Assembly (NCBI GenBank): GCA_003550325.1 | Contig: QKWP01000222.1 | Coordinates: 85,632-149,631 of the forward strand | Direction: 5' to 3' | Source of the DNA: Gigaspora rosea | Taxonomy: Eukaryota; Glomeromycota; Glomeromycetes; Diversisporales; Gigasporaceae | Length of the DNA stretch: 64,000 nucleotides | Shown: piece after piece, positions 12,046-23,482 of the stretch | Layout: each line of letters begins with the position of its first letter | How positions within the stretch are numbered: the stretch's first letter is position 1 | Position numbers and translations under genes: made by a program | Notes under the pieces: generated by a model | Told to the model about the DNA's origin: nothing | Seen by the model: the letters and a program-made list of their open reading frames with translations, nothing else | Databases searched by the model: none

Positions 12046-12185
12046 AATGAATAAATTTACTCTATATATAAAATATACAAATTTGATTAAGACTTAAATT
12101 GATTATATATACCAAAAGGTAGGAGACTATTAGTATATAAAACTATACAAACTAACCTTTTTGAATTAATGTTGTTAGTTGAAAT

Positions 12186-13024
12186 TAGTGATTTGAACCG
12201 GTTAGACCATAATTGGTAACTGAACTAACCCAAAAAAATTCAGGTGAGCCAGTTAAGCAAATACTTAACCAGTTAATTGGATATAATTGGCTGACCCAGC
12301 ATAATCAGTTGACCCAATATAGTTAGTTGACCTGATATAGTTAGTTGACCTGATACAATCAGTTGACCTGATTAACCCGCTACCCGATATAATCAGTTAA
12401 CCTGATGACCCAAAATCAATTTTTGTAGTTTGTGCAAATTTCATTGTACATATAGAATTTTTATTTTTTAATACATACCTTTAAGCTTCTTTACTTGCTA
12501 TACTTATATTGGAGGTCTTTGTTATAACTGATCAGAAGCTATCAAAGAGTGTAACAATCGCAGTAAGGCTAGTGGAAGTTAAATAATATTCGATTTAAAA
12601 ATTAACTGTGTTTAATTTTTCTAAAAATTTCTGCTCAAGATTTGTGAAATCTTTATTTTAAAAGTTTCTTATATAAATTTTTAATTTTAAATTTTAAAAT
12701 AATAAGTGCAAATTTACTTTAAATCTAAAGCTATTTACATTTTACTTTATATTTTTTTCTTATATAAGAAAGTTACTATGCGAATATTTGGTTGACCTGA
12801 ATAACTTGGTTGACCTAGCTAACTCAGTTAATCTAACTTACTCAGCTAACTTGGTTAATTCAGTTGGCTCAGCTAATCTGATTAATTTAATTGACCTGAT
12901 TAGCTCAGTTGATGGTTGGTCTGGGTCAACTGGTCAAATCAAAATTATGCGGTTGAGCTGATTGCATATAGGTAAACTAATTCAGTTAACTACTTAGAAA
13001 TTTTTTACTTGGTTCAAATCATTA
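12186..13024. mobile_element. non-autonomous hAT-type element built of GTTGACCT arrays
   Basis: The inverted ends TAGTGATTTGAACC and GGTTCAAATCATTA are flanked by an exact 8-bp direct repeat GTTGAAAT (12178-12185 and 13025-13032). The TAG start and 8-bp duplication fit the hAT superfamily. Both subterminal regions are tandem arrays of an 18-bp word (CAGTTGACCTGATATAGTTA-like), on the left at 12250-12400 and on the right at 12785-12960. The AT-rich middle has no coding frame. Such subterminal arrays are typical transposase-binding regions, though these are unusually long. Confidence 0.75.
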
Positions 13025-13434
13025 GTTGAAATACTTAATTTAATTAATTATCAGTCGATCGAGATATCACATTTGATTTTTTATCATATGATCTTCATAA
13101 GTTACACAAATTGATGAAATCACGATTTTAAAATTTTTTCCTAAAGTCTTAGTTATAACAAATAACATTCCTTAAAACAAATAGGTTGTGGGGACTTTAA
13201 CAAACCAAATAGTATAAAGTATACAGAAAACTAATATTACCCAGTAATGTGCGACCTCTCTAAAGGTGGGCAATTATTTTGCCTTTTTCGCATGATTCTT
13301 TTGGAGTTTTCAAAATCTTAACGTGAAAAATAGCTTGTTAGATGCGCAGTGAGAACTCTTAGTGAAATGCATCTTCGAAGAGTTGTTACATTAGAAAAAT
13401 TGCGCTGAAAATTAAGAAAAACTGTTTTTTAATA

Positions 13435-13928
13435 TATAGATTGCGATCTTTGCTAAAAAATTTTCCTTCTGGGTTGTGATTAGAACTGGGAACTTATAAG
13501 TTAAGTTGTTTTTCTTTTTTGTTTTTTATTGTTTTGCATTTTTTCTTTCTTTGAGCTAATACTATTTCTTTCATAGGTTTGTTTTGTATGGATATGGAAT
13601 TAGGACCAGATTTTGTAGTTCGTCATTGATTGTTTTTTCTTTGTTGATTTTTTTTGTTTTGCATTTTTTTTTCTTTGAATTAATGCTAATTTTCTTTCGT
13701 AGGTTTGTTTCATTTAAAACTGAGTAGGTAATGAGATTAGGACCAGATCTTGTGGTTCGTTGGTTGATTTGTTTTTTTTTCTTCTTCTTTTTCAGCTTGA
13801 ACTAATACAACTTTCTTTTTCTGAGCTTTCGTTATTTCAGTGCTGTTTTTTCAGTGCCGTCATTTGTGGAGATTCCAGGTTTCATTGTTTCGGTGTCGTT
13901 GTTTGTGGAGATTCCAGGCTTTCATCAT
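13435..13928. repeat. T-rich repeat modules, left part
   Basis: Repeating modules have a long T/C-rich tract ending in (T)CGTAGG or CATAGG followed by a GC-richer word (AGGACCAGATTTTGTAGTTC at about 13600, again at 13740). Period is about 130 bp. Further words CATTTGTGGAGATTCCAGG and GTGGAGATTCCAGGCTTTC repeat at 13860-13925. The pieces look like polypyrimidine tract plus acceptor plus mini-exon but do not build a reading frame. Confidence 0.5.
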
Positions 13929-13932
13929 TTAA

Positions 13933-14448
13933 GGGTAGAGGGTACTATTTTAAAATTATATATAAACTTAATGGTAAATTTTTTTTATATTTAATTTTAT
14001 GAAAAATTATAATAAATAAACTAATCATATTTTAAGCCAAGTTTGTAGAGCAGGTTTTTCTGATTCTAATGATAGTAAAATTATTAAAATTGGTTAAAAA
14101 CTCAGTAAGATATGAAATTTTAAAGATTGGATATTAAAATTTAGTAATAAAACTAACTTATAAATTTACGTAAATTGTCCAACCATCATTAGCAATTTTG
14201 TGCAACCCAGAAAATTTTTGGCCAACCCAGAAAAACTTTATGATATATACAAGTATATTTTTTTAAAATATAATAATAGTTCAAAATTTTACCATAATAG
14301 ATAAATTGTTTTATTTATATTTTGTAAAATTTTAATAAAAATTAGTTGAATTTAAAAAAGTTTTATTAGTAGCATATGTTAATTTTCTATGAAAATTTCA
14401 AAATACCATATAAAAACTATATAAAAATGATCTACGTACCCTCTACCC
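13933..14448. mobile_element. TTAA-bounded (piggyBac-type) MITE, 516 bp
   Basis: The ends GGGTAGAGGGTAC and GTACCCTCTACCC are perfect 13-bp inverted repeats, each bordered by TTAA (13929-13932, 14449-14452). TTAA target duplication is the signature of piggyBac-type elements. The T-rich repeat continues on both sides, so this is an insertion into it. There is no transposase frame. A second TTAA element with related ends lies at 45221-45851. Confidence 0.75.
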
Positions 14449-14452
14449 TTAA

Positions 14453-14829
14453 GTGTCATTGATAATTTCATGCTTTCACCAGTTCTTGCCATTTCGGTGC
14501 CGTCATTTGTGTAGATTCTTATTCGCTTCGTTAACTCTTTTTTTTCTCGCCGGAACATGAAATCTGCATTTGGTCTTTTGTTAGATAGGTTGGATATGAT
14601 TTTTTTTTCACTTTTTGATGTTCACTAACTTCTTTTTTCTTGTGTAGGCCTCGTCAGAACTGGAATCAGCACTGTGAAAGATGTTTTGGTCTTGGATTGA
14701 ATAAGATTTATTTATTTTTTTTTTTTTGTTGTTAGTTATTTACTTTACTAAATTCTCCTTTTTTTCTTTGGGCTTGAGTAGATTTCGCTAGAACGTGAAA
14801 TCAGCTAGAAACAGCATTTGGTCTTGAGA
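14453..14829. repeat. T-rich repeat modules, middle part
   Basis: Continuation of the 13435 repeat. Modules run TTTTTTCTTGTGTAGGCCTC then GTCAGAACTGGAATCAGCAC, and CTTGAGTAGATTTCGCTAGA then ACGTGAAATCAGC and CATTTGGTCTTG. A third variant follows the 2-kb insertion at 16836. Confidence 0.45.
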
Positions 14830-14832
14830 TAA

Positions 14833-16832
14833 GGGGAGCACCAGAAATCACCTGATTAGGGTTTTACTAAGTAGCTGACCCCCTACCCCCCACCTGATAA
14901 TTTTTCTAAGCATTTGATTGGTTAAAATTTAATAAAATATATATATATATATATATATTAAAAATTGGATAACTTTTGATCTACTGGTCTGTTTTGGACG
15001 ATTCAATGACCAAAATGTTAGTCTCAGTGAGACGATTCTAACAAGCCCAAAATCATCAAAATCCAATCACAGGATCCCAAGATCGTTCAACTTTTGTGTA
15101 ATTTTAATAGTAATTTTTAACATTACTAAGTAAAATTATTTTTTATATTCAGACTTTTTAGTCAAGTCTGAGTCTGGTCTGGGTCTGGTCCGAAGTCTGC
15201 AGACTGGTCTGAGTCCGAATATATTTATATGTATTTTTTGGTGCTGAACAACTTTACTTAGTGCATTTTGTTAGAATAAATTAGTAAAATTTTATGAATT
15301 TATTAGTTTTTATAGAATTTTATTAATAAAATTCTATAAAATCTTATAATTCACAAATTTTTATTAATTAATTCTAACAAAATGCACTAAGTAAACTTGT
15401 TCAGCACCTAAAAATACATTAAATCGGCAGGGTTGTTTTTATTTTACTTGAAATTTGGAGAAAAGATGCATAATTTTGGATTTTTGATCAAAAAAGTCAA
15501 ATTTAAGCATCTTTTCTCCAAATTTCAAGTAAAATAAAAACAACCCTGCCGATTTAATGTATTTTTAGGTGCTGAACAAGTTTACTTAGTGCATTTTGTT
15601 AGAATTAATTAGTAAAATTTTGTGAATCATAAGATTTTATAGAATTTTATTAATAAAATTCTATAAAATCTTATAATTCACAAATTTTTATTAATTAATT
15701 CTAACAAAATGCACTAAGTAAACTTGTTCAGCACCTAAAAATACATTAAATCGGCAGGGTTGTTTTTATTTTACTTGAAATTTGGAGAAAAGATGCATAA
15801 TTTTGGATTTTTGATCAAAAAAGTCAAATTTAAGCATCTTTTCTCCAAATTTCAAGTAAAATAAAAACAACCCTGCCGATTTAATGTATTTTTAGGTGCT
15901 GAACAAGTTTACTTAGTGCATTTTGTTAGAATTAATTAGTAAAATTTTGTGAATCATAAGATTTTATAGAATTTTATTAATAAAATTCTATAAAATCTTA
16001 TAATTCACAAATTTTTACTAATTAATTCTAACAAAATGCACTAAGTAAACTTGTTCAGCACCTAAAAATACATTAAATCGGCAGGGTTGTTTTTATTTTA
16101 CTTGAAATTTGGAGAAAAGATGCATAATTTTGGATTTTTGATCAAAAAAGTCAAATTTAAGCATCTTTTCTCCAAATTTCAAGTAAAATAAAAACAACCC
16201 TGCCGATTTAATGTATTTTTAGGTGCTGAACAAGTTTACTTAGTGCATTTTGTTAGAATTAATTAATAAAAATTTGCGAATTATAAGATTTTATAGAATT
16301 TTATTAATAAAATTCTATAAAATCTTATGATTCATAAAATTTTACTAATTTATTCTAACAAAATGCACTAAGTAAACTTGTTCAGTGCCAAAAAATACAT
16401 ATAATTATATTCGGACTCAGACCACTCTGCAGATTTCGGACCAGACCCGGACCGGACTCATAGTTGAGTCTGGTCTGAAGCCTGAAATTAGTAGTGCCAA
16501 AATAATCTGATTCTGATCGATATGGCATGTGGTATTCATCATAGAACTTAGTAATTATTAATTGTTTATAGAATACAAATCTTTGTTGATATTAGGATCC
16601 TGTGATTAGAATTTAGTGATTTTAGGCTTGTTAGAATCGGCCCACTAAGGCGAACATTTTGGTAGTTAAATCATCAAAAATGGACCAGTGGATCAAAAGT
16701 TATTTAATATATATATATAATAATATATATAAATATATATTTATATATATTATATATTATATTATATATAGGACCTGATAATTGCTCTACCCCCCACCTA
16801 CCTAAAAAATCAGGTGATAAATGGTGCTCCCC
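14833..16832. mobile_element. 2.0-kb Harbinger-like element made of nested palindromes
   Basis: The ends GGGGAGCACCAGAAATCACC and (read inward) GGGGAGCACCATTTATCACC are inverted repeats with TAA on both sides (14830-14832, 16833-16835), as in PIF/Harbinger. Inside, four inverted layers follow: the TIR; the GATCTACTGGTC...CCAAAATG arm (about 14965-15090 and 16600-16715); a GTCTGAGTCTGGTCTGGG arm (about 15150-15215 and 16420-16480); and a 327-bp palindromic array in the centre. No coding frame. Confidence 0.75.
15230..16400. repeat. 327-bp tandem array, each unit two palindromes
   Basis: AGGTGCTGAACAAGTTTACT recurs at about 15567, 15894 and 16221. Each unit holds one palindrome centred on AATTTTATTAATAAAATT and a second centred on GGATTTTTGATCAAAAAAGTC, with arms such as CTCCAAATTTCAAGTAAAAT. 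Copies differ at only a handful of positions, so amplification or homogenisation is recent compared with the outer arms. Confidence 0.85.
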
Positions 16833-16835
16833 TAA

Positions 16836-17180
16836 GTGTCTTTTTGTTTTTTTTCTTTGTCGTTAATTACTTCGTTGATTTTGTTTTTTTTTCTTCCTTA
16901 GATTCGTGCGAGTTTCGCTAGAACATACGGAAGTGGTACGTTAGTCTTGAGCGTGTTTTTTTGAATTTGTCAAATTGATACCAAGAATGGTACTGGCTCA
17001 CAATGTTGAATTAGTACCACAAAATACTTTGTGATATTCATGTTTTGGTGTGGGAGGCTCTTAATTTTTTTTTATTATAGCGCGAAATTTTTTTATTTTT
17101 ACTAGATCGCGAAAGTTTTTTTTTTAGAGTGTAAAATTTTTTTTTGTTAAGAGCGCGAAATTTTTTTTTTGTTAATCGTA
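16836..17180. repeat. T-rich modules and GCGCGAAA repeat
   Basis: The interrupted T-rich repeat resumes (TTCCTTAGATTCGTGCGAG, GTTTCGCTAGAACATACGG). From 17070 a 35-bp unit with AGCGCGAAATTTTTTT recurs about four times. Confidence 0.45.
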
Positions 17181-17328
17181 AAATCGACACCGGTCGTAGG
17201 GATGTAATAATAATGTAATTAATGAATTAAACTTTTACAGTTATTATCACAATTCCTGGGATGCCTGTAAAATTTGCCAAATGATTTTTGGCCAATCTGG
17301 TTAAGTTATTGCATCACCAAAATTTGCA

Positions 17329-17384
17329 TGGGGATTACTATCGATTTTTATCATTATTGAATAGTAATCGATTTAAATCCCCAT
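17329..17384. repeat. imperfect hairpin
   Basis: CATGGGGATTACTATCGATT pairs with AATCGATTTAAATCCCCATG across a short loop. It is surrounded by ATCGAT-rich text to 17460, comparable to 19480-19620 and 29560-29700. Confidence 0.5.
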
Positions 17385-17568
17385 GACGAGGACTAATGAT
17401 TAAGATTGTAATTGATAATAATCGGTAATAATCGATAGATATCAGATTAAAAATCATGAATAACAATACTATTATACTGTATAATTATTTTTAAACATTT
17501 TACAAATTTTCGCATGTTTTCGCATGTTTTCACAAGGTTTCGCAATTTAATATAAAATTTTGGATTAA

Positions 17569-17885
17569 GTTATATGTGACGCATGTGATAATGTCACCTG
17601 TAAATCACCTCTGTATTGATAAAGTTTAGTTTTTGTTAGTTTAGAGTTAGGGTGAGCACCTAAATTTAGGGTCAGGGTTTGGGATATATAGTGAAATCGC
17701 TCAAAGAAAACTTTTTGTTAGAGCACGGAAGGTGGTTTCCTATGCAGATCTTGAGTAATAAGCGATTTTTGTTGTTTTTTGAATAAAACAAACGTTTGTT
17801 TTGAATTTTCTGATCATGTTATGTTACATGAGATCCTGAAATCTGATTGGTTCAGTGATACATAAGCCACTGTCACTTATATAAC
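17569..17885. repeat. TIR-like repeat with telomere-like tract, copy 2
   Basis: TATATGTGACGCATGTGATA at the left and GATACATAAGCCACTGTCAC at the right form imperfect inverted ends. Internal landmarks AGAGTTAGGGTGAGCACC, ACAAACGTTTGTTTTGAATT and GATCATGTTATGTTACATG match copy 1 at 11717. Confidence 0.5.
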
Positions 17886-17889
17886 AAAT

Positions 17890-18923
17890 AACTTTACTCT
17901 AAAATTTTATATTTTTTTATTTATTTTTATTTATTATTATTATACATTATATTTTAATTAAATATATATTTTTAATCAATATTATATATTTTATTATATA
18001 TTATTATATATTTTTTACAAAAAAATAAAAAAAATAACAAAAAAAATAATGAAAAAAAACAACCCCGAAAAAAATAGTAATATTTTGAACTTTTTTGCAC
18101 TTCATTGCATAATGCTAGCTTTATATACTTATTTTTCACCCTGCAGTTAGCTATTATTTCTTTTCTTCTTGTTTTAACTATAATATGATATTTGCTTATA
18201 TTTGCTTATATTTGCTTATATTTGCTACTTCCTAAAATAAAAAAATGACAAAAAAAATAAACCCAAAAAAAACAAAAATAAAAAAATAGTAATATTTTAA
18301 ACTACTTTCATACTTCATCGCATAATAATAGCTCTATACACTTATTTTTCTTATTCTGTAGTTAGCTATTATTTTTCTTTTAATTTGTTTAACTATCATA
18401 TTTGTTTGTTTTCACTAATATTTGCTCATATTCGCAACTTCCTAATAAGTATAAAAAAAAACAAACAAAAAACAAAAAACAAAACAAAAAATAACAAAAA
18501 AAACAAAAACAAAAAAAAATAAACTATTATATTTGCTTATATTTGCTTATATTCGACTATATTCACTCATATTTGGAATCTCTATTTCCCTAAAGTAAGA
18601 GTTTGTGATCTTGCAATTCAGAAATTGTTGAAGGTTTTTGCAAAGTGCCAGAATAAATAATGCCGGAATAAATAAATTAATAAAAATAAAAAAAATAAAA
18701 AACAAAAAACATGAAATGAAACCTTGCAAAAACTTGCAAAAACTTGCGAAAACTTGCATTCTTGAACTTTTGAAATTGCTAAGGAAAGTAGTTGTATATT
18801 TTTGCAAAGTGTCAAAAATCAGAGTTGGCTTGCGATAAGTGCTGAAAAGTTATTGGATTTCTTGCAAAGTGCTAGTGGTAAAGTGTAGAAATAAAATAAA
18901 AAAATTAAAAAATAAAAAAAAAA
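17890..18923. other. AT-rich spacer with short TTTGCTTATA repeats and one relic unit of the 3.4-kb array
   Basis: TATTTGCTTATATTTGCTTA occurs several times at 18185-18225 and 18530-18560, and the A-rich C/A runs flanking it are near-duplicates. From 18590 to 18890 a single unit of the 3380-4290 tandem repeat is recognisable (GCAATTCAGAAATTGTTGAAG; GCAAAAACTTGCAAAAACTT). No gene. Confidence 0.45.
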
Positions 18924-19403
18924 NNNNNNNNNNNNNNNNNNNNNNNNNNNNNNNNNNNNNNNNNNNNNNNNNNNNNNNNNNNNNNNNNNNNNNNNNNNNN
19001 NNNNNNNNNNNNNNNNNNNNNNNNNNNNNNNNNNNNNNNNNNNNNNNNNNNNNNNNNNNNNNNNNNNNNNNNNNNNNNNNNNNNNNNNNNNNNNNNNNNN
19101 NNNNNNNNNNNNNNNNNNNNNNNNNNNNNNNNNNNNNNNNNNNNNNNNNNNNNNNNNNNNNNNNNNNNNNNNNNNNNNNNNNNNNNNNNNNNNNNNNNNN
19201 NNNNNNNNNNNNNNNNNNNNNNNNNNNNNNNNNNNNNNNNNNNNNNNNNNNNNNNNNNNNNNNNNNNNNNNNNNNNNNNNNNNNNNNNNNNNNNNNNNNN
19301 NNNNNNNNNNNNNNNNNNNNNNNNNNNNNNNNNNNNNNNNNNNNNNNNNNNNNNNNNNNNNNNNNNNNNNNNNNNNNNNNNNNNNNNNNNNNNNNNNNNN
19401 NNN
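18924..19403. other. assembly gap (480 N)
   Basis: A run of N with A-rich low-complexity sequence on its left side. Nothing can be said about its content; the round length suggests a scaffolding estimate. Confidence 0.99.
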
Positions 19404-19899
19404 GGGTTGAAATTTTTGTAACAGGTATGTAATCATTAAAGATCTGTTAATCATTATATATCATTTCAAATAATTACAATTATAATCGATTTATAGATAT
19501 ATAATGATTATAATATAAAATGATATATATCGATTTTTAACCAGTTAATCGATATATATCGTTATTTTTAATCGATATAAAACAATTAACTGTTATATAT
19601 CAATTAATATCTATATATAAAATTTCATGATGTGATTTGGCATAATCCGTACAATAAAATAATTAATAAAGCTATTTTGTATCATAATTGTCAATGATTT
19701 TAAATTTTCATTCAAATGCTTGTCTGGTGTGCTTAGTTTGTACAAAAATTTATAGAATGTCAGCCAATAAACCTTAATAAGAAATAAAAAAGGAATTAGA
19801 TTTTTATAACAAATATATTACTCAAGCAGGTGCCACTATATGGGCCATTCAAAAAGTTTTGCCACTAATTATTTCGATCATTTAAATTTAAAAAATTAT

Positions 19900-20340
19900 T
19901 TTTTAATTATTAAAAATTATAAATTTAGACTAGTGCCTTATACCACGCCTGTGCATATATGCACAAAAAAGTGCCAGTTACTATTAAAGGCAAGGCATAG
20001 TACAAAATGCGGTGCCGGGCACAAATGCCAAGCAAATTCCCAGAATAATAAATATCCAATTTTTGTACCATGCCCATCCCATGCCCATCCCCATGCCTGA
20101 GGTTCTGTGTTATACCTATGCCTAGATTTTTGTTGGGCACAGGCATGAGCCTGGGTAGCAGACTCTGCTACCCAGGCTCGTGCCTGTGCCCAACAAAAAT
20201 CTAGGCATGGGCCAGTGTAAAAAATTCAAATTTAAATTATGTGTGCCTTGTGCACTAAATTTTAAAATTGACATACGCTTTTTGCAATAAAATTTAAAGC
20301 TAATGCACATGTAAATACCCAGAACATGGTTATGCATAAC
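19900..20340. repeat. GGCACAGGCATG-rich element with a near-perfect central palindrome
   Basis: At 20115-20213 the arm ATGCCTAGATTTTTGTTGGG continues through CACAGGCATGAGCC and is mirrored almost exactly around GTAGCAGACTCTGCTAC, about 47 bp per arm with one mismatch. The flanks repeat words such as CCATGCCCATCCCATGCCC and TGCCGGGCACAAATGCC. Open frames here derive from the repeat. Confidence 0.65.
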
Positions 20341-20420
20341 AGAGTATGTACATCAATTTAGAAAATGTAGACAATATTTACATTTGTTGGATCATATAAT
20401 CTAACTACGAAACCTAACAA

Positions 20421-21681
20421 TTAATGGATTGGATTTATCTGTATTAGAACAAGTACATTGTACTAGTTTTAGTACAGTTTTAAAGCCAATTATTTAGTAA
20501 TTGTTAAAAGCAAAAAACATATTTACCTATTTTTTTATTATTCTTTAACTATATGAAATTGTATAAAAAATGGTTAGAATTCTTAATAATATTATAGAAT
20601 TTTTAAAATACCTAATATTTTACTTAAATTACTATTCTAAATCTATATTTATAGTAAAAAAAAAGTAAATTATTTTTAAAAATTTTAATTACAAATTTAT
20701 TTATTATATATTGTTAAATTTAAAAAATATTTTTATTATTATTAGAAACACTCTTATTAAAAATTTTAAAAAATTTATCAATAAAAAATTTTTATTTAAA
20801 ATTTAAAAATTTATATAAAATACTAAAAAAGTAATAATTTTCAATTAATATAACATATTATCTTTAGTACAAATCAATAATTTAATATAATAAGTTCTAA
20901 ATATATACTTTATTATTTATTGTCAGGCTGATGCTTAAGTTGGCTGGTTTGACCTATTTTGATATAAAATTTTAAAATTTTTTTGAATGTTTTTTTTGTT
21001 TTTGTTCTATAAGGTTAGAGTAGAGTTTGGGTATAGATTTCATATTTATAGAGTATATATAGATTTTAGCAGGGCTTATAGTTTCAAATTAAGACCCCAA
21101 AACTTCAGCATCAGGCATAATATTTATAAAATGGACCTATAGTGGTTTTGTATCTATTTTATTTTTATAGATTTTTCTCAATTTTTATATTTTGTGTATT
21201 AAATTTTTATTTCAAAATTTTTATACTAGAGTTAGTATTTGGGGTTAGGGTTAAGGGTCGAAAAAGATTTTTAGAAGCATAGAGCATTTTTACTTAGAGC
21301 ACTGTGAACTCATTAATTAGCTAGTTTTTAAAATAATATAACATAGATAGCAAAATACTATAGGTATATTTTAGTAAAAGTTTATTTTATAATTAAACTT
21401 TAGTTTATAAAATTTACTAATATATAATTTTATAAAAATAAATATATTATAAAGTTAACTAGTACTAGTACATTAAAAATTGCTAATAATTGTGTACTCA
21501 AAAAAATTTTTTTCTAAATAATTTTTTTAATAATATTGAAATAAATAATGCTAACCTATTTTTGAATATCTAATAGATTTTTGTAAATAAAAATTATTTA
21601 TGCTTATAATTTTTTAAAATTTTTGATCTATTTTATAAACTGTACTAGAACTAGTACAAAAGTCTAAATCCAATCCATTAA
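20421..21681. mobile_element. 1.26-kb TIR element, non-coding
   Basis: The left end TTAATGGATTGGATTTATC with GTACTAGTTTTAGTACAGTT is mirrored at the right by AACTGTACTAGAACTAGTAC and AAATCCAATCCATTAA. The interior is A/T-rich and contains GGGGTTAGGGTTAAGGG near 21240. I could not define a target duplication, so the superfamily is open. Confidence 0.6.
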
Positions 21682-21981
21682 CAAAATAATCTGTTAGAAG
21701 GTTTTACTATTAAATATAGTACACATTATCTATTGGTAAAATATTAAATATAATATGCACATACTGTATATAACAGATAAAATTTTTGTTATATTCACAA
21801 AAATAGAACTTACATGTAGAATAAACATAGCACATGTTAATTTTTTCACAATTGCAAATCCCTAATTTAAATAATTAATTTAAATAATTAAAAAAAAAAT
21901 TAAATTTTTAAAAAAAATTAAATATTTTTTAGTATAAATATACTTTATTTTTAAATTTATAATTATTTTTATATTGAAATA

Positions 21982-22090
21982 CAGTCAGACCTCGTTATAG
22001 TCACCGGGTTGGGAAACGAAATTTGGGTGACTATAAAAGGTGTGACTATATTAAAAACCTCTATATAATCATATTAATAGAAATTAAAAT
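21982..22090 (+). mobile_element. pogo/Tigger-like terminus (one end only)
   Basis: CAGTCAGACCTCGTTATAGT followed by CACCGGGTTGGGAAACG and a shorter inverted echo (GGTGACTATAAAAGGTGTGA) closely follows the terminal design of pogo-type Tc1/mariner elements (CAGTC start, CCTCG..ATA..). It is preceded by TA. No opposite terminus is present, so the element is truncated or its other half was replaced by the adjacent tandem array. Confidence 0.55.
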
Positions 22091-22299
22091 TTTTCTCAAA
22101 TATGAAATTCGTAATAAAATGCATTTTTTGGTGACTAGTTTAATATACTCAACTTGGATTACATGAAATAAAATTTAGTATTCTCATAAGAGTAGTATAT
22201 TTGTAGGATCAGGTGAGTTAGAAGTTATATGAATAGGACAATTATTATTTTAATAGGGAAGAATTGAAACAAAAAATTGTTTTATAACCATTGTTAAAT

Positions 22300-23312
22300 A
22301 GAAACGATGAGAAGAATAGTAACAAAAAAATTTATTTAATATGTTTAGACATCAAGAAATGCATGATAAATCCAACAAAGGTAAAAAAAAAATATTGTTT
22401 AATTGCACCTAGGTTGGTTTTACGAAATGATACCTGCTTGTGCATTATTTTTAGACAAAGACTAACTTTTACAAATGCCAAGAAAAACCAGTAATTAAAA
22501 TTTTATGAAATTTGATAAGACCCAATAGTAATACATAATAATTTTGAATCGATTCTACAAGTAGCTTGTGACAAAAAAATTTATTTAATATGTTTAGACA
22601 TCAAGAAATACATTATAAATCCAACAAAGGTAAAAAAATATTGTTTAATTGCACCTAGTTTGGTTTTATGAAATGATGCCTGCTTGTGTATTATTTTTAG
22701 ACAAAGACTAACTTTTACTAATGCCAAGAAAAACCAGTAATTAAAATCTTATGAAATTCGGTAAGACCCAATAGTAATACATATTAATTTTGGATCGATT
22801 CTACAAGCAGCTTGTAACAAAAAAATTTATTTAATATGTTTAGACATCAAAAAATGCATGATAAATCTAACAAAGGCAAAAAATATTGTTTAATTGCACC
22901 TAGTTTGGTTTTACGAAATGATACCTGCTTGTGCATTATTTTTAGACAAAAACTAACTTTTACTAATGCCAAGAAAAACCAGTAATTAAAATCTTATGAA
23001 ATTCGGTAAGACCCAATAGTAATACATAATAATTTTGGATCGATTCTACAATCAGCTTGTGACAAAAAAAATTATTTAATATGTTTAGACATCAAGAAAT
23101 ATATAATAAATCCAACAAAGGTAAAAAAATATTGTTTAATGGCACCTAGTTTGGTTTTATGAAATAATGCCTGCTTGTGCATTATTTTTAAACAAAGACT
23201 AACTTTTACTAATGCCAAGAAAAACCAGTAATTAAAATCTTATGAAATTTGGTAAAAACCAATAGTAATACATAATAATTTTGGATCGATTCTATTGATT
23301 CTACAAACAGCT
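22300..23312. repeat. tandem array, 4 units of about 246 bp
   Basis: AAAAAAATTTATTTAATATG with GTTTAGACATCAAGAAAT starts units at about 22321, 22571, 22817 and 23062. Each ends near TTGGATCGATTCTACAA-GCAGCTTGT. Pairwise differences are a few percent. A frame within each unit (IYLICLDIKKCMINPTKVKK) is broken in several units and is probably not coding. Confidence 0.85.
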
Positions 23313-23482
23313 TCTTCTACATGTAAGCATTAAATACTTTTGTGCTTTTTATGTTTTCTATAATATAGCTATAATTCTAGTCAAATTTTGTTAGAATTTT
23401 ATTCATCAGAATCTTGTTCGTCAGAATTTTGTTCATTAGAATTTTGTTCATTAGAATTTTGTTTTTTTGGAATTTTGAGTAT

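Noticed and set aside
22300-23312. CRISPR-like array or repeated gene
   Set aside because: The whole 246-bp unit is repeated without unique spacers, and the frame inside is not kept between units.
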